From positions 4,216,001-4,280,000 of the forward strand of contig AP012044.1 of NCBI GenBank assembly GCA_000283575.1: a stretch of 64,000 nt of DNA, in the 5' to 3' direction. The translations under genes and the position numbers were made by a program. This document shows positions 8,149 through 17,174 of this stretch, one piece after another. Numbering within the stretch: position 1 is the first letter of the stretch; each line of letters begins with the position of its first letter. The notes below the pieces were generated by a model. That model made no database searches and was not told the origin of the DNA. It saw nothing but the letters and a program-made list of their open reading frames with translations. This DNA comes from Oscillibacter valericigenes Sjm18-20. GTDB taxonomy: Bacteria > Bacillota > Clostridia > Oscillospirales > Oscillospiraceae.

Positions 8149-8715
8149 TTACATCCGCATGGAAAAACCGGAGCCTTGGTTCAGCTCCGGTTCCATTTCT
8201 TTTGCCGCATAGTATACATTTGGGGAATAACAGGATTCATTCAGCTGCTTGGCATAGCTTTCAGCCTGTTTCATTGTGTCAAATTCCATCGGCTTACCAT
8301 CATGCTTACACCAGCTTTGAGCGGCTCCGCACACCGAACCGGCGCTGCGCATCGCCCATATACCATATTTCTTTTCCATAGCATAACCTCCTTGGATTTG
8401 TTCTGCGGATATCTCCCGGACAGGGATACCCAGCCTTTGTGCTTCTTTCAGCTCCATCGCCATGCCGGAGGAAATCCGGCTGCCGCAGAGCCACAGCTCA
8501 TCGCAGGCCTCCAGTACACGATGCCCCATGCGAAGACCGGATTCTCTCTGGACGGGGTCATTGTCATCCAAAAACTGCGGATACATAAGATGAACAGCTA
8601 CCGGCGTACAATTCTGCTCCATTGCATAGCGGCAGGCCGCCTTTGCGAATTCTACATTCTTCCGTATCTCACCGGCGTATGGCGAACAGATGTAGACCAG
8701 CTTATTCTCACTCAT
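8149..8715 (-). CDS. DUF4406-type (deoxyribosyltransferase-like) protein
   Basis: A 188-residue protein. The N-terminal half (YICSPYAGEIRKNVEFAKA, MYPQFLDDNDPVQRESGLRMG, CDELWLCGSRISSGM) matches DUF4406, related in fold to nucleoside 2-deoxyribosyltransferases. The C-terminal 70 residues form a second small domain ending in a Gly/Met tail. It overlaps the VirB6-like start by four bases. These proteins are common in phages and conjugative elements; a nucleotide-related activity is inferred from fold only. Confidence 0.75.
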   Translation of the reverse strand: MSENKLVYICSPYAGEIRKNVEFAKAACRYAMEQNCTPVAVHLMYPQFLDDNDPVQRESGLRMGHRVLEACDELWLCGSRISSGMAMELKEAQRLGIPVREISAEQIQGGYAMEKKYGIWAMRSAGSVCGAAQSWCKHDGKPMEFDTMKQAESYAKQLNESCYSPNVYYAAKEMEPELNQGSGFSMRM

Positions 8716-9614
8716 TTCGCCACCGCCTGTACTACTGTTCTCGTCATGTTCACCGCAGTCTGAGCCGCATATACGGTACTCATGAGGTTGGATTTGGTGC
8801 TGGTATCCAGTCCGAACTGTCCGGCAATGCGGGGAATTTCAACGGCTGCCAGCATCAAGCCAAGCCCCAGCAGGGCATGGTCTTTGACCACCATCAGTCC
8901 GGAAATCAGCACCGTTGCCTGCAGGAATGCCGTAAGGCACAGACCGATCACCTGCTTGCACCATGAAACGAAGCCGTCAATATACCCACGGGGAACACTG
9001 AACATATACAGGCTCCCCACCGCAATCTGGATGAGGAGGATGCCGCCCCTCTTGAGGTTGGCAAAGAACACCTTAATGACCGCATATCCCATCAGGATCA
9101 ATATAAAGATCATCATGGTAGGGCTGGTGATCGTATTTAGACCGCCGAACACATTGCTGGTCATGGCCTGCTCCAGATTTCCCGCATTCTGTAACGATGC
9201 GATGATGCCTTGGGCTACCGTGCCGAAGTCTGTACCTAACCCTGTAATCCCTGCGGTAAAGCTACCCTGCAAAGACACCGACAGCTTATACAGCTCCACC
9301 GGCACCGTAGTGAACAGCCCCACAGCCATAAAGCCCTTGATGGCGTTGAGGGCGGTATCCTTTATGCTGCCTCTGCCGGACTGGTACTCAATTCCGCATT
9401 CAAAGGCTGCCACCACAAGGCCAACACCGTATAGCGCCCATGCCAGATAGGAAAAGAACAGCACGATGGACTGTACCCAGCTCATTTCGAACAGGTCGGC
9501 TCCCATGTTTCCCATCTGCATAAAAAAGTCGCCGAGGAAACCCACGATCTGACCGTAGATCCAATCCACAATCTGGCCGAGGACAGTATCGGCAACAAAA
9601 TCCCATATGAACAT
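8712..9614 (-). CDS. VirB6/TrbL-like conjugation membrane protein
   Basis: A 300-residue polytopic membrane protein with an amphipathic N-terminus (MFIWDFVADTVLGQIVDWI) and about six hydrophobic segments, including IMIFILILMGYAVIKVFFA-like helices. Pattern and position upstream of PrgI and VirB4 fit the VirB6/TrbL family, which forms the inner-membrane channel of type IV secretion systems. Confidence 0.82.
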   Translation of the reverse strand: MFIWDFVADTVLGQIVDWIYGQIVGFLGDFFMQMGNMGADLFEMSWVQSIVLFFSYLAWALYGVGLVVAAFECGIEYQSGRGSIKDTALNAIKGFMAVGLFTTVPVELYKLSVSLQGSFTAGITGLGTDFGTVAQGIIASLQNAGNLEQAMTSNVFGGLNTITSPTMMIFILILMGYAVIKVFFANLKRGGILLIQIAVGSLYMFSVPRGYIDGFVSWCKQVIGLCLTAFLQATVLISGLMVVKDHALLGLGLMLAAVEIPRIAGQFGLDTSTKSNLMSTVYAAQTAVNMTRTVVQAVAK

Positions 9615-9761
9615 TTAGATTTCACCTCTTTCATAACCTCCGACCCCTCCCCAGCACTGGTCAGTTTTTGTTCTCTGATTTATGACTTGACAATCCGCTT
9701 GTTCAGAGCTTTAATACCACACAACGGAGGCCACCGAAATAATGTTAAAGGAGGTACTTGT

Positions 9762-9932
9762 GTGGCAGATTACAAAAAGCTCTACTATAAAATGTTTAAC
9801 GCTGCAACCGATGCCGAGAAACTCATTTCTCAGGCTGCTTGTATGATGCGCACCGCCCAGCAGGAGTGCGAGGAAACATATATGGATGCAGACGAGACAC
9901 CAATACGCCTGACGGATAAGCCGGAGGAGTAA
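9762..9932 (+). CDS. Small conserved ICE/phage protein on the opposite strand
   Basis: A 56-residue protein starting at GTG 9762 behind AAAGGAGG. The sequence begins VADYKKLYYKMFNAATDAEK and ends in an acidic tail, a pattern shared by many small proteins of Clostridia phages and conjugative elements. It is the only plus-strand backbone gene in this part. Function unknown; an RNA- or transcription-related accessory role cannot be excluded. Confidence 0.7.
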   Translation: MADYKKLYYKMFNAATDAEKLISQAACMMRTAQQECEETYMDADETPIRLTDKPEE

Positions 9933-9950
9933 GGCTCTGCTTTTCTTCTG

Positions 9951-10289
9951 CTACATCCCCAGCACCTGCCAAATATAGAGTGGAGCGGTCAGAGTAAATA
10001 CAAGGCAGGCAAACAGGATTGCCGGAGCTGCCCATTCCATCTGGCCATGTTTGCGATATTCAAAATAGCATGTGCCCAATTTGGCAAAGAAAAACACCGC
10101 CAGAATCAGGTCGATGGCGGGGAACACCACCTTGTTGACCACAGTCTTGATCTGCTGGGAAGCGGTCGACCACGTTCCCTCGATTGCCCCGGCCACATCG
10201 CCGCTTCCTGCTGCATAGGCCGTTGTGCTGAACATCAGGCACAACATCAAAGTCACGCACAGGAACATTGCAATTCGTTTCGATTTCAT
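9951..10289 (-). CDS. DUF3852 family membrane protein
   Basis: A 112-residue protein starting at ATG 10289 (AAGGTGG upstream). It has a signal peptide (residues 1-27, ending TTAYAA) and two membrane helices (IDLILAVFFFAKLG and ILFACLVFTLTAPLYIW). The segment DVAGAIEGTWSTASQQIKTV is typical of DUF3852, found just before VirB6-like genes in Clostridia conjugation modules. Its size and fold resemble VirB2/pilin-type subunits; a structural role in the transfer apparatus is inferred. Confidence 0.78.
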   Translation of the reverse strand: MKSKRIAMFLCVTLMLCLMFSTTAYAAGSGDVAGAIEGTWSTASQQIKTVVNKVVFPAIDLILAVFFFAKLGTCYFEYRKHGQMEWAAPAILFACLVFTLTAPLYIWQVLGM

Positions 10290-10325
10290 GGATTTTCCAC
10301 CTTTCTTCATAGGGTTGAGAACAGA

Positions 10326-10364
10326 AAGGCCGCAGCTTCTGATTCGCTGCGGCCTTGTTTTTTT
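10326..10364. terminator. Strong hairpin between the Trp-rich protein gene and DUF3852 gene
   Basis: Perfect 11-base arms AAGGCCGCAGC/GCTGCGGCCTT are followed on the plus strand by GTTTTTTTC. The T-run faces the plus direction, opposite to the flanking genes, so it may stop antisense transcription from 9762 or act as an mRNA-stabilising hairpin for the minus transcript. Confidence 0.65.
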
Positions 10365-10372
10365 CTCTGTTT

Positions 10373-12103
10373 TTAATCGGGTTTCTGAGGCGCAATGTGC
10401 CAATCCGCCCACAAATTATCCCGGATGGTGACGCTGTCTGTCAGGTTCATGGAGAGCATCCCTGCGGGTGTCCAGCTGTCTATCAGCCATGTGTACGGGG
10501 TATAGCTTCCGTCCGGGAACCAGATTGGTGAAAAATGCGTTCTGCGGTTATAGGTGCTGTAGGAGTTTTTCTGAAATTCAAACTGGGCGCTGTAACCTGA
10601 ACTCATACGCTCCAGCAGCCTCCAGTAGGTTTGATACCCGAATTCCGGGAAATAGGTCACCGCAGTCTGTGCCCCGGTTACCGCCGAGGATTGATTAGTG
10701 CTGACTCTGGCAGAAACCGTTTCATTGATTCCATAGCCGGACTTCATGGTCTTGCCATTGGCGGTGGGGCTTTTGTCATCGGGCTTAATTGCCATGCTTG
10801 CCGACAGGCTGGCTTGATATCGGTCGAGGTCAAACATCCACCAGCCCTCATCTATCCATTTCCCTCTATCAACCCAATGGCCATTTTCGCTGCTTCCAAC
10901 CCATACCCACTTACTGTGCCAGACCCAATGCTCCTGCCACCAAGGACGCCACACCGTCCAGTTGGCGGAGGTCTGCTGCGGATTGTTGGGAACAGCGGAC
11001 TTCCTAAAGCTGTCATTGCGGTCATCCGCTACAGGATTGGGCGGCGGATTCTTATCGAGGTCAACGATGTTTACGCTAATGGTCGCCTTGCTGGAGCTGC
11101 CTCCTCCGGACACGGAAACGGTTATTGTCATCCGCTGTGGGGTACTCGGCGTTGTCCAACGTATCCATGCCAGTTGACTGTCACCATCCGGATAGTAGAT
11201 GTTGCTGACCCGGTGACTTCTGCCGTTAACATAAAAGGTAGCGGACACCGGATGATCCGGATCACTCTGACCCCCGCTGACTGTAATCGCCGTGATGACC
11301 TCGGTGTTGACGCGGTATTCGTAATCATACACAGAAACCTCCGGAGGCTCGGCAGGCGCATCCTTAAACCGAACGATGCCAAGACCGAGAGCAGACTTGA
11401 TATCCGCATTGGAGGCGGCCTTGCTTCGGCTGCCAGACCATGCCGGATAGCCGAGATCCGCCACCTCCAAGAACATGGCCAGCGGCAGATTTTTATGAGA
11501 TAAGGATACCATCCTCCTGTGCAGGAGACCGCCAACCTGTTCGTCATACATAGCGGCTTCTGTGGCTGTAGTTAACACCATCACGCCCTCAAACTTATAA
11601 AAAGCAAATGGCTCAATGAGTAATTTATAGTCACCGCCGATTAACACATCGTAGTTCATACCAGTTGTTGCCGCAATGGAGCGTATGACCTGTTCATCCG
11701 TAAAATAGTTCTTAATGGCGGCAATGTTATTGCTGCCATCGGTACTTACAATCCTTGGAAGAGGCTGTGCCGGATTTTTAAATGTGTATCCTCCTTTTAT
11801 AGGGGATAATCCTCTGCCGCCGTTATATTGCAGTTTGCTGACCTTTCCAAAATGGTAAATAGATGCCGCAGGCGATTTATTGGTGAGGTCAATCGGAGTC
11901 GTAACCACGGCGTGATCACTTGCCCGAACCACTGTCACCCGTACACCCTCATTGCCCGGAGTCCATGAATTGGTGCTGGTTCCATCGCCCATGCCGCCGC
12001 CACCGCCGTCCACGTTGCCATCACCAACAGCATAAACGGGAACAGGCGAAAGCAGGCAGAAAATCAGAGATACCATTAGAAAAGCGGAAAGTAATCGCTT
12101 CAT
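10373..12103 (-). CDS. Large secreted protein with a tryptophan-rich segment
   Basis: A 576-residue protein with a signal peptide (residues 1-25, cut after VYA) and a Gly-rich linker at 30-41. A mixed domain (about 50-250) follows, then an Ig-like region (about 255-350, TAITVSGGQSDPDHPVSATF) and a striking segment with 12 tryptophans between residues 382 and 422. The C-terminal 140 residues are aromatic-rich. It lies between the T4SS genes and the Tad pilus operon, so it is probably an exported surface protein aiding mating-pair contact. I recognise no named family; the contact role is inferred. Confidence 0.7.
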   Translation of the reverse strand: MKRLLSAFLMVSLIFCLLSPVPVYAVGDGNVDGGGGGMGDGTSTNSWTPGNEGVRVTVVRASDHAVVTTPIDLTNKSPAASIYHFGKVSKLQYNGGRGLSPIKGGYTFKNPAQPLPRIVSTDGSNNIAAIKNYFTDEQVIRSIAATTGMNYDVLIGGDYKLLIEPFAFYKFEGVMVLTTATEAAMYDEQVGGLLHRRMVSLSHKNLPLAMFLEVADLGYPAWSGSRSKAASNADIKSALGLGIVRFKDAPAEPPEVSVYDYEYRVNTEVITAITVSGGQSDPDHPVSATFYVNGRSHRVSNIYYPDGDSQLAWIRWTTPSTPQRMTITVSVSGGGSSSKATISVNIVDLDKNPPPNPVADDRNDSFRKSAVPNNPQQTSANWTVWRPWWQEHWVWHSKWVWVGSSENGHWVDRGKWIDEGWWMFDLDRYQASLSASMAIKPDDKSPTANGKTMKSGYGINETVSARVSTNQSSAVTGAQTAVTYFPEFGYQTYWRLLERMSSGYSAQFEFQKNSYSTYNRRTHFSPIWFPDGSYTPYTWLIDSWTPAGMLSMNLTDSVTIRDNLWADWHIAPQKPD

Positions 12104-12120
12104 TTCATCCTCCTTTCTGC

Positions 12121-12160
12121 AACAAAAAAAGCACGGTGTAAACCGTACTTTTTTTGTTGC
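12121..12160 (-). terminator. Terminator or attenuator hairpin
   Basis: AGTACGG and CCGTGCT pair around TTTACA, with A- and T-runs on both sides. It lies between the DUF6550 gene and the Trp-rich protein gene and probably lowers read-through from the pilus operon. Confidence 0.65.
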
Positions 12161-12173
12161 GAATGTTTTGTTT

Positions 12174-12689
12174 TTAATTCATTTCACCGATCTTATTGCC
12201 GTTCTCATACATATCATCAAGGTATTCACCCTGATTGGCACCGCCGTCCGGCACGTTATCAAATCCCGGCAGCCCACCGCCGTTCTGCGGCTTGCTTTCA
12301 GCAGCCGGTTTCTTTTCCGTATCCTCCGGCTTGTATTCCGGCGGCTTGGAGGGATCGGTGGTATCCGCATTCTTGGGCAGCTCCGGCTTTGCGGGGGCTG
12401 CCGGTTTTACCGAATCGGGCTGGAGCTTCTGCTCCGGCAGATCGGTCTGAGGCGGCAGCGTTTCCGATGTATTCGGCTCCTGTGTGGGCTGCGAGGAAAC
12501 CACAACCTCTTTTTTCTCTGTCTTATCTTGTATTACAGAAGTCACATCCGAAGAGCTGACCGGCCCCTGTGAAGAAGCATCCGGCTTTGCGGGTTCCTTG
12601 GCAAACCGCATTCCGATGGCAACAACTAACGCTATGCAAATCACCGAAGCACCCGCAATGGCGAGCCTCCTTTTGGCTTTATTACTCAT
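12174..12689 (-). CDS. DUF6550 family secreted or anchored protein
   Basis: A 171-residue protein with one N-terminal membrane helix (about 9-28) followed by a long Pro/Ser/Thr/Glu-rich, low-complexity stretch and a conserved end DDMYENGNKIGEMN. This layout matches DUF6550, found with Tad-type genes in Clostridia mobile elements. It is anchored by its N-terminal helix and exposed outside; a stalk or spacer role is inferred. Confidence 0.72.
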   Translation of the reverse strand: MSNKAKRRLAIAGASVICIALVVAIGMRFAKEPAKPDASSQGPVSSSDVTSVIQDKTEKKEVVVSSQPTQEPNTSETLPPQTDLPEQKLQPDSVKPAAPAKPELPKNADTTDPSKPPEYKPEDTEKKPAAESKPQNGGGLPGFDNVPDGGANQGEYLDDMYENGNKIGEMN

Positions 12690-12786
12690 ATAGACAACCT
12701 CCTTTGAAGAAGTGTAAAATGTTACCTCTTTGTATTTCTCACCATACTACATATTTTTTCGGAAGTCCAGACAATTTCCCGAACAG

Positions 12787-13332
12787 TTAAAACACCTCGG
12801 TGTATCCCGCCTGAACCTTGAGCTTGATCTTCATGGGAGCCAGCTCCTTGCCGCCGAAATAGACCGGTACCTCCAGCCAGATTACCGCATCCGCTTCAAA
12901 GCGCTGTGCGTTTTTAGGGGAGGACGGAGCCAGCGGCGCATTTCGGATGGTAACATCCAAGCCGGAGAGCCTGTATTCCAAAGCATCCCCGGCATATTTC
13001 ACATGGCTGCCTCCGACATTTTTTGTACCGAGGAGACCGTCCATGTAACCATAAATATCGCCGGTCTTTACGCTGTAGGAAAAGGAGGAGCCGTCCGGCT
13101 GGTAGCCGCCACTGTAGCCCTCCCGGACACCGTGATACACATCGGCATAGTTGTCGTTGACTGTTACAATGATGGTATCCTCCAAGGCTTCTTTCACACC
13201 GGCGGCAATGACATTCAGCCGAAAAAACTCCATCACGCCGCACAGGATAATCACAAGCGCCAGCGTAATGGCTACCACCAAGGGGAAGCCGTTCCCGGCC
13301 TTATCCCTGAGAATGTGTCTTAGTTTGGTCAT
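12787..13332 (-). CDS. TadE/TadF-like minor pilin
   Basis: A 181-residue protein starting at ATG 13332, overlapping the stop of the DUF4320 gene by four bases. The N-terminus has a short positive stretch (MTKLRHILRDKAGNGF) and one hydrophobic helix (PLVVAITLALVIILCGVMEF), the layout of TadE-type pseudopilins, followed by a beta-rich exported part. It probably serves in initiation or tip assembly of the Tad pilus. Confidence 0.75.
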   Translation of the reverse strand: MTKLRHILRDKAGNGFPLVVAITLALVIILCGVMEFFRLNVIAAGVKEALEDTIIVTVNDNYADVYHGVREGYSGGYQPDGSSFSYSVKTGDIYGYMDGLLGTKNVGGSHVKYAGDALEYRLSGLDVTIRNAPLAPSSPKNAQRFEADAVIWLEVPVYFGGKELAPMKIKLKVQAGYTEVF

Positions 13333-13724
13333 TTGTGGTACACCTCGCTTTTCCCGGAGGCCTCCGAACGCAGGGTGATAGGGAACGAACCGAACCCGCC
13401 GAACAGCCCGATATTCTTGTCCAAGGTCAAGGTCACGGTGATTTCCTGATTCAGCTGGATATTTCCGGCCTTTGACCATGAAATCCGGGGACTCAACCCG
13501 GTCTGCTCGGTAAGAACCGCAGCACGGCGGCTGGTTTCACTGCCCACCCTGCCGCTGATTTCCGCTTCCCGACACAGCTCGGTGGCATAGGTGTCCAGTT
13601 GGTTTTTTGCTATAAACACCGGCAGCACCTGCACGGCCAGCGCAATCACCAGCATGGCGCAGAGGACGAGGACGCACACATCAATATATCCCTCGCCACG
13701 TTTAGATTTTAAGAGCTTCAGCAT
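13329..13724 (-). CDS. DUF4320 family TadE-like pilin
   Basis: A 131-residue protein with the start MLKLLKSKRGEGYIDVCV and one N-terminal helix (about 14-35) followed by a short exported domain. DUF4320 proteins are TadE-like pseudopilins of Clostridia mobile elements. It overlaps its downstream neighbour by four bases (ATGA), which suggests translational coupling. Confidence 0.8.
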   Translation of the reverse strand: MLKLLKSKRGEGYIDVCVLVLCAMLVIALAVQVLPVFIAKNQLDTYATELCREAEISGRVGSETSRRAAVLTEQTGLSPRISWSKAGNIQLNQEITVTLTLDKNIGLFGGFGSFPITLRSEASGKSEVYHK

Positions 13725-14008
13725 AGCTTTACCCCCTGTTCGGGAGGGGAGGATTCCTGCTTCATCTGCGGAAAATCACTCAATATATGCCACACATTAT
13801 TGCTGTAGCTGGAGCTGATGACCTCCTGATTCAAAAGCTCATCAGCCGTCACCACCCTTGCGCATTCAGAAACACCGGGATGTCCGGTCACGCTCTTTCC
13901 CGACAGCAGCTCCTTTGCCGCTTCCGGCGTTAAAAAGACAAACCCGCCCGGTGTCATCATGTCAAAGGACGCCTGCGGATACTTGATTAACATTTCCTGT
14001 ACAATCAC
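13718..14008 (-). CDS. Hypothetical protein inside Tad operon
   Basis: A 96-residue soluble protein (MIVQEMLIKYPQASFDMMTP) with no membrane helix or signal peptide. It overlaps the DUF4320 start by seven bases and follows the TadC-like gene by 12 bases. I recognise no family. Similar small cytosolic proteins with a MTPGGFVFLTPEAA-like segment occur widely in these elements, so it may be a general ICE regulator rather than a pilus part. Confidence 0.6.
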   Translation of the reverse strand: MIVQEMLIKYPQASFDMMTPGGFVFLTPEAAKELLSGKSVTGHPGVSECARVVTADELLNQEVISSSYSNNVWHILSDFPQMKQESSPPEQGVKLC

Positions 14009-14020
14009 ACTTTCACCCCC

Positions 14021-14899
14021 TCAAAACATCCCGCCAAGGGACTTGATAATCTCATAGGCAATGATGGCCAGATAGGTAAAGAGGAAGCACATCAGCATGA
14101 GAAAAGAAAATACACGGATTTTCGGCGGTATTTTCTGCGCCTCGCTCTTGAGGCGCTGCAGCTCCAGCTGCTTGAAATCATGCGCCAGCATCTGAAAATA
14201 CACCGTGCTGTCATCCCCACGCAGCACACCGATGAGGCCTCGCACCACGTCGGACAGCATAGGCGAATTGAGCCTTGCCTCAAACCGGGTAAGAGCTGCC
14301 TCGTAGCTGGAAGAGCGCATATCCGCTGCCAGCATGGTCAGTTCTCCGGCAAAGGCTTCCCCGGCGTTTTTTTTGTAGTTCTCTACGATGGCCAGCACGT
14401 CACGGGAGGCTTTCAGCTCCTGCTCGATGTTGGCAACAAAGCGGGGCAGTTCCTTTTCCACGGAGGCTCGCTTGGCGGACAGCTTTTCATCTGCCTTTTT
14501 GCTTTCCTTGAAATACACCATGACCGCAAGGAACACCACCACCGGCACCAGCAGGGGGAAGATAAAGCCTGCCGGTACCGCCAGCAGCAAAATCACGCCG
14601 GATTTCACCAGCGCATACGCCTGATAGACCTCCGGTTCCATGTTCATACCGGTGGCTTTCAGCACATTTTTCAACCGATGCCTGCGGTATTCATCCATGC
14701 GGATGAGCTTGGCGAGCTTCACTGCCCAAGTCATGAGGTAGGTTTCCAAGCTCCTTGCCGCTTTTTTCTCTGTCCTTGTGGTGTTCAGCATGGCCTTGGC
14801 GGTGCTGAGATACGGCAGGCGCAGCACATCCAAAAGAATAAAGAACAGCCCAGCCGCTAAGGTGACTCCAAATAAAAACAGTAATCCCATCCTCGTCAC
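14021..14899 (-). CDS. tadC: TadC-like type II secretion F domain protein
   Basis: A 292-residue inner-membrane platform protein with an N-terminal helix, a pair of helices around 95-125, a cytosolic four-helix bundle (EKELPRFVANIEQELKAS, SPMLSDVVRGLIGVLRG) and a C-terminal helix. This is the T2SF layout of Tad platform proteins, which couple the CpaF ATPase to pilin polymerisation. Its start overlaps the preceding platform gene by four bases. Confidence 0.85.
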   Translation of the reverse strand: MTRMGLLFLFGVTLAAGLFFILLDVLRLPYLSTAKAMLNTTRTEKKAARSLETYLMTWAVKLAKLIRMDEYRRHRLKNVLKATGMNMEPEVYQAYALVKSGVILLLAVPAGFIFPLLVPVVVFLAVMVYFKESKKADEKLSAKRASVEKELPRFVANIEQELKASRDVLAIVENYKKNAGEAFAGELTMLAADMRSSSYEAALTRFEARLNSPMLSDVVRGLIGVLRGDDSTVYFQMLAHDFKQLELQRLKSEAQKIPPKIRVFSFLMLMCFLFTYLAIIAYEIIKSLGGMF

Positions 14900-15825
14900 C
14901 TCCTGTACTCAATGGGCTTGGTAAGCCGTATCACGCAGGCCGTAGAGATAAAAATCAGGGCGGCGCTGATTGCCAGAATGATCTGCCCCAGCGGAGTATG
15001 CATCAGCGTATCGTACCAGCTTTTGTTCAGGAGATACATAAGCGGAATGTTGCCGATTACGAAGATGACCATGATAATAAATTCTTTGCGGGGTTCAAAG
15101 ACGAGGTATTCCAGTTCTCCGTTGACAATCCGCATATCACTGAGCTTTGAAACAATGGGAGTCAGGGTAACTTTCAGGCTGCGGTCATGCTGACAGTCGC
15201 ACAGGGCATCGCACCATTCCCGGAAGACCTCGTTGTCGATTTTGCTGCGCAGCACCTTGATGGCCTCCAGCACATCGGGATCAATGAGCTTGACCCGCAG
15301 GACAAAATCCTTGAATACCTGATGCACCGGCGGATTCAGATAATGGAGATTTTCCTCTACCGCCGAGAGGATATTCTCACTTCTCAGGTAGGCCGTGGTT
15401 ACGATGGACAAGGCTGTTTCCAGCTCGGCGGCAATGTCCTTTTTAAAATGGCTGGCGGTGAGCTGCACATACCAAAAGGGCAGCATCATAAAGCCTACCG
15501 CCATGACCGGAGCCAGAAAGAAGTTGCCCATTACAATGGCGATAGCGGCACCGATGGCAAACAACAGCAGCGAGCAAGCGCAAATCAGAGAAAAGCGATT
15601 GCTCCTGCCGGTCATCGCCAGCACCTCCTGCGCCATCTGGAATTGCCGTTTCAAGAATCCCGGCTTTTGGCGGCGTTGTGCCGCCTTAATTTCATCCTTG
15701 ATGGACTTCTTTTCTCTGGTGAGAAAGGAAAACAGCCCATCGGTGAATTCCATCGGCTTTAGACCGAGTAAAAGAAAAAAGCCTGTAATCATTCCGATAC
15801 AGGCCAGTAATTGAATGGTTGTCAT
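14896..15825 (-). CDS. tadB: TadB-like type II secretion F domain protein
   Basis: A 309-residue T2SF-type platform protein: N-terminal helix (5-22), helix pair (about 80-125), cytosolic bundle (ELETALSIVTTAYLRSENI, EVFREWCDALCDC) and two C-terminal helices. It is the partner of the downstream TadC-like protein; Tad systems normally encode two such proteins. It overlaps the CpaF gene by four bases. Confidence 0.85.
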   Translation of the reverse strand: MTTIQLLACIGMITGFFLLLGLKPMEFTDGLFSFLTREKKSIKDEIKAAQRRQKPGFLKRQFQMAQEVLAMTGRSNRFSLICACSLLLFAIGAAIAIVMGNFFLAPVMAVGFMMLPFWYVQLTASHFKKDIAAELETALSIVTTAYLRSENILSAVEENLHYLNPPVHQVFKDFVLRVKLIDPDVLEAIKVLRSKIDNEVFREWCDALCDCQHDRSLKVTLTPIVSKLSDMRIVNGELEYLVFEPRKEFIIMVIFVIGNIPLMYLLNKSWYDTLMHTPLGQIILAISAALIFISTACVIRLTKPIEYRR

Positions 15826-17174
15826 ACGGATATTTGCCCTCCTTTCTTAAGAAGATTGATGCATTCCTGCGGCATCCCGTTTTCCAGCAGCCGTTTGCAC
15901 AGGCTGTCGGAAATGGGATTGACCGTTACATGGTGTCCGGTAATGAAAAACTGGTTGTCCTCATAGCGGTTTTCGGTAATCTCATACCGGAACAGGGTGC
16001 GGTAATTCCTGCTGTTGTCCGGCAGGATTTCGCACTCCATGATTTCCATAAGTCTGCGCTGCTTGTTTTCCAGCTGCTTGCAAAATACGACAATGGGATA
16101 GGCTTCCGTCACATAGCCCATGAGGGTTTCATCCGACATATCCACGGCTCGCTTGCACAGGGAAACCATGCGGCGGTAGGTGGATTCGCAGGAATTGGAG
16201 TGGATGGTGGTGACCACCGCCACGCCGGTTCTGGCTACCTCCTGTGCGGCGTTGGCCTCCGCACCACGCATTTCGCCGACTACGATAATATCCGGATTAA
16301 AGCGCAGGGAGATGTCCACAAGGTCGATCTGCTCGATGCGATACAGCTCGTTCTCGCTGTTGCGGGTGAGGGTATGCACCACGGAATTGGTAACCCTGCC
16401 GTCCTTTTCCCGGATGAGGGAAAGCTCCCGGCTGCCGTTTTCAATGGTGAAGATGCGCTTGTTGTCGGGAATCGTGGTTAACAGCCAGCCTGCTACGGTG
16501 GTCTTGCCGCTGCTGGTGGCTCCCGCAATGCACACCGAAATGCCGTAGCGGATGCACTCCGAAAGAAAATCCAGCATTTCAGCGGTTGCCGTACCACCGT
16601 CTATGAAATCTTTCTTTTCCATGTGGTTGGGATTGACGATACGGATGGAGGCGGCAGCACCGATATTGGCATCCACAATAGGGCTTTTCATGACGGCAAT
16701 ACGGATGTTTTCCGCAAGGGTACCCACCACCAGCGGGGACTGATCATCCAGAATCGTGCCGGACACATGAAGCATCCGGCGCAGCACGTTGATGCAGTGT
16801 TCGGGGCTGTCAAATTGTTCCCGCAGCTTCTCACACCGTCCACCGGCGTACTGGATTTCAATATCTCGCCAGCTGTTGATGTCGATTTCTTCGATTCCGT
16901 CCGCAAAGATGTACTTGGTGAGAAAGGAATACTCGGCCATTTCCGTATACAGGGCATCCACCAGCTGCTGCGATGTCATGCCTTTGACCGCCACACGGCT
17001 GTCCTGCACAAACTTGGCGATGTACCGATTGATGTTGGACTTGGCTTCGGCGGCGTTGCCGTCCGACAGCAGCTCGCTGTGCTGACCGGCGATATATTCC
17101 TGTACCTGCTGCAGCACACTGTGAAAATCCCCGGTTTCCTGCTCCGGAGTAAAAAATAGATTATGCCTGCTCAT
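15822..17174 (-). CDS. cpaF: CpaF/TadA pilus assembly ATPase
   Basis: A 450-residue secretion ATPase. Walker A is GATSSGKTT at 218-226, with a Walker B-type stretch PDIIVVGEMRGAEA and the His-box region TTIHSNSCESTYRR. The family drives pilin polymerisation (and in some systems retraction) at the cytoplasmic face. It overlaps both the CpaE-like gene and the TadB gene by four bases, as in a tightly coupled operon. Confidence 0.93.
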   Translation of the reverse strand: MSRHNLFFTPEQETGDFHSVLQQVQEYIAGQHSELLSDGNAAEAKSNINRYIAKFVQDSRVAVKGMTSQQLVDALYTEMAEYSFLTKYIFADGIEEIDINSWRDIEIQYAGGRCEKLREQFDSPEHCINVLRRMLHVSGTILDDQSPLVVGTLAENIRIAVMKSPIVDANIGAAASIRIVNPNHMEKKDFIDGGTATAEMLDFLSECIRYGISVCIAGATSSGKTTVAGWLLTTIPDNKRIFTIENGSRELSLIREKDGRVTNSVVHTLTRNSENELYRIEQIDLVDISLRFNPDIIVVGEMRGAEANAAQEVARTGVAVVTTIHSNSCESTYRRMVSLCKRAVDMSDETLMGYVTEAYPIVVFCKQLENKQRRLMEIMECEILPDNSRNYRTLFRYEITENRYEDNQFFITGHHVTVNPISDSLCKRLLENGMPQECINLLKKGGQISV

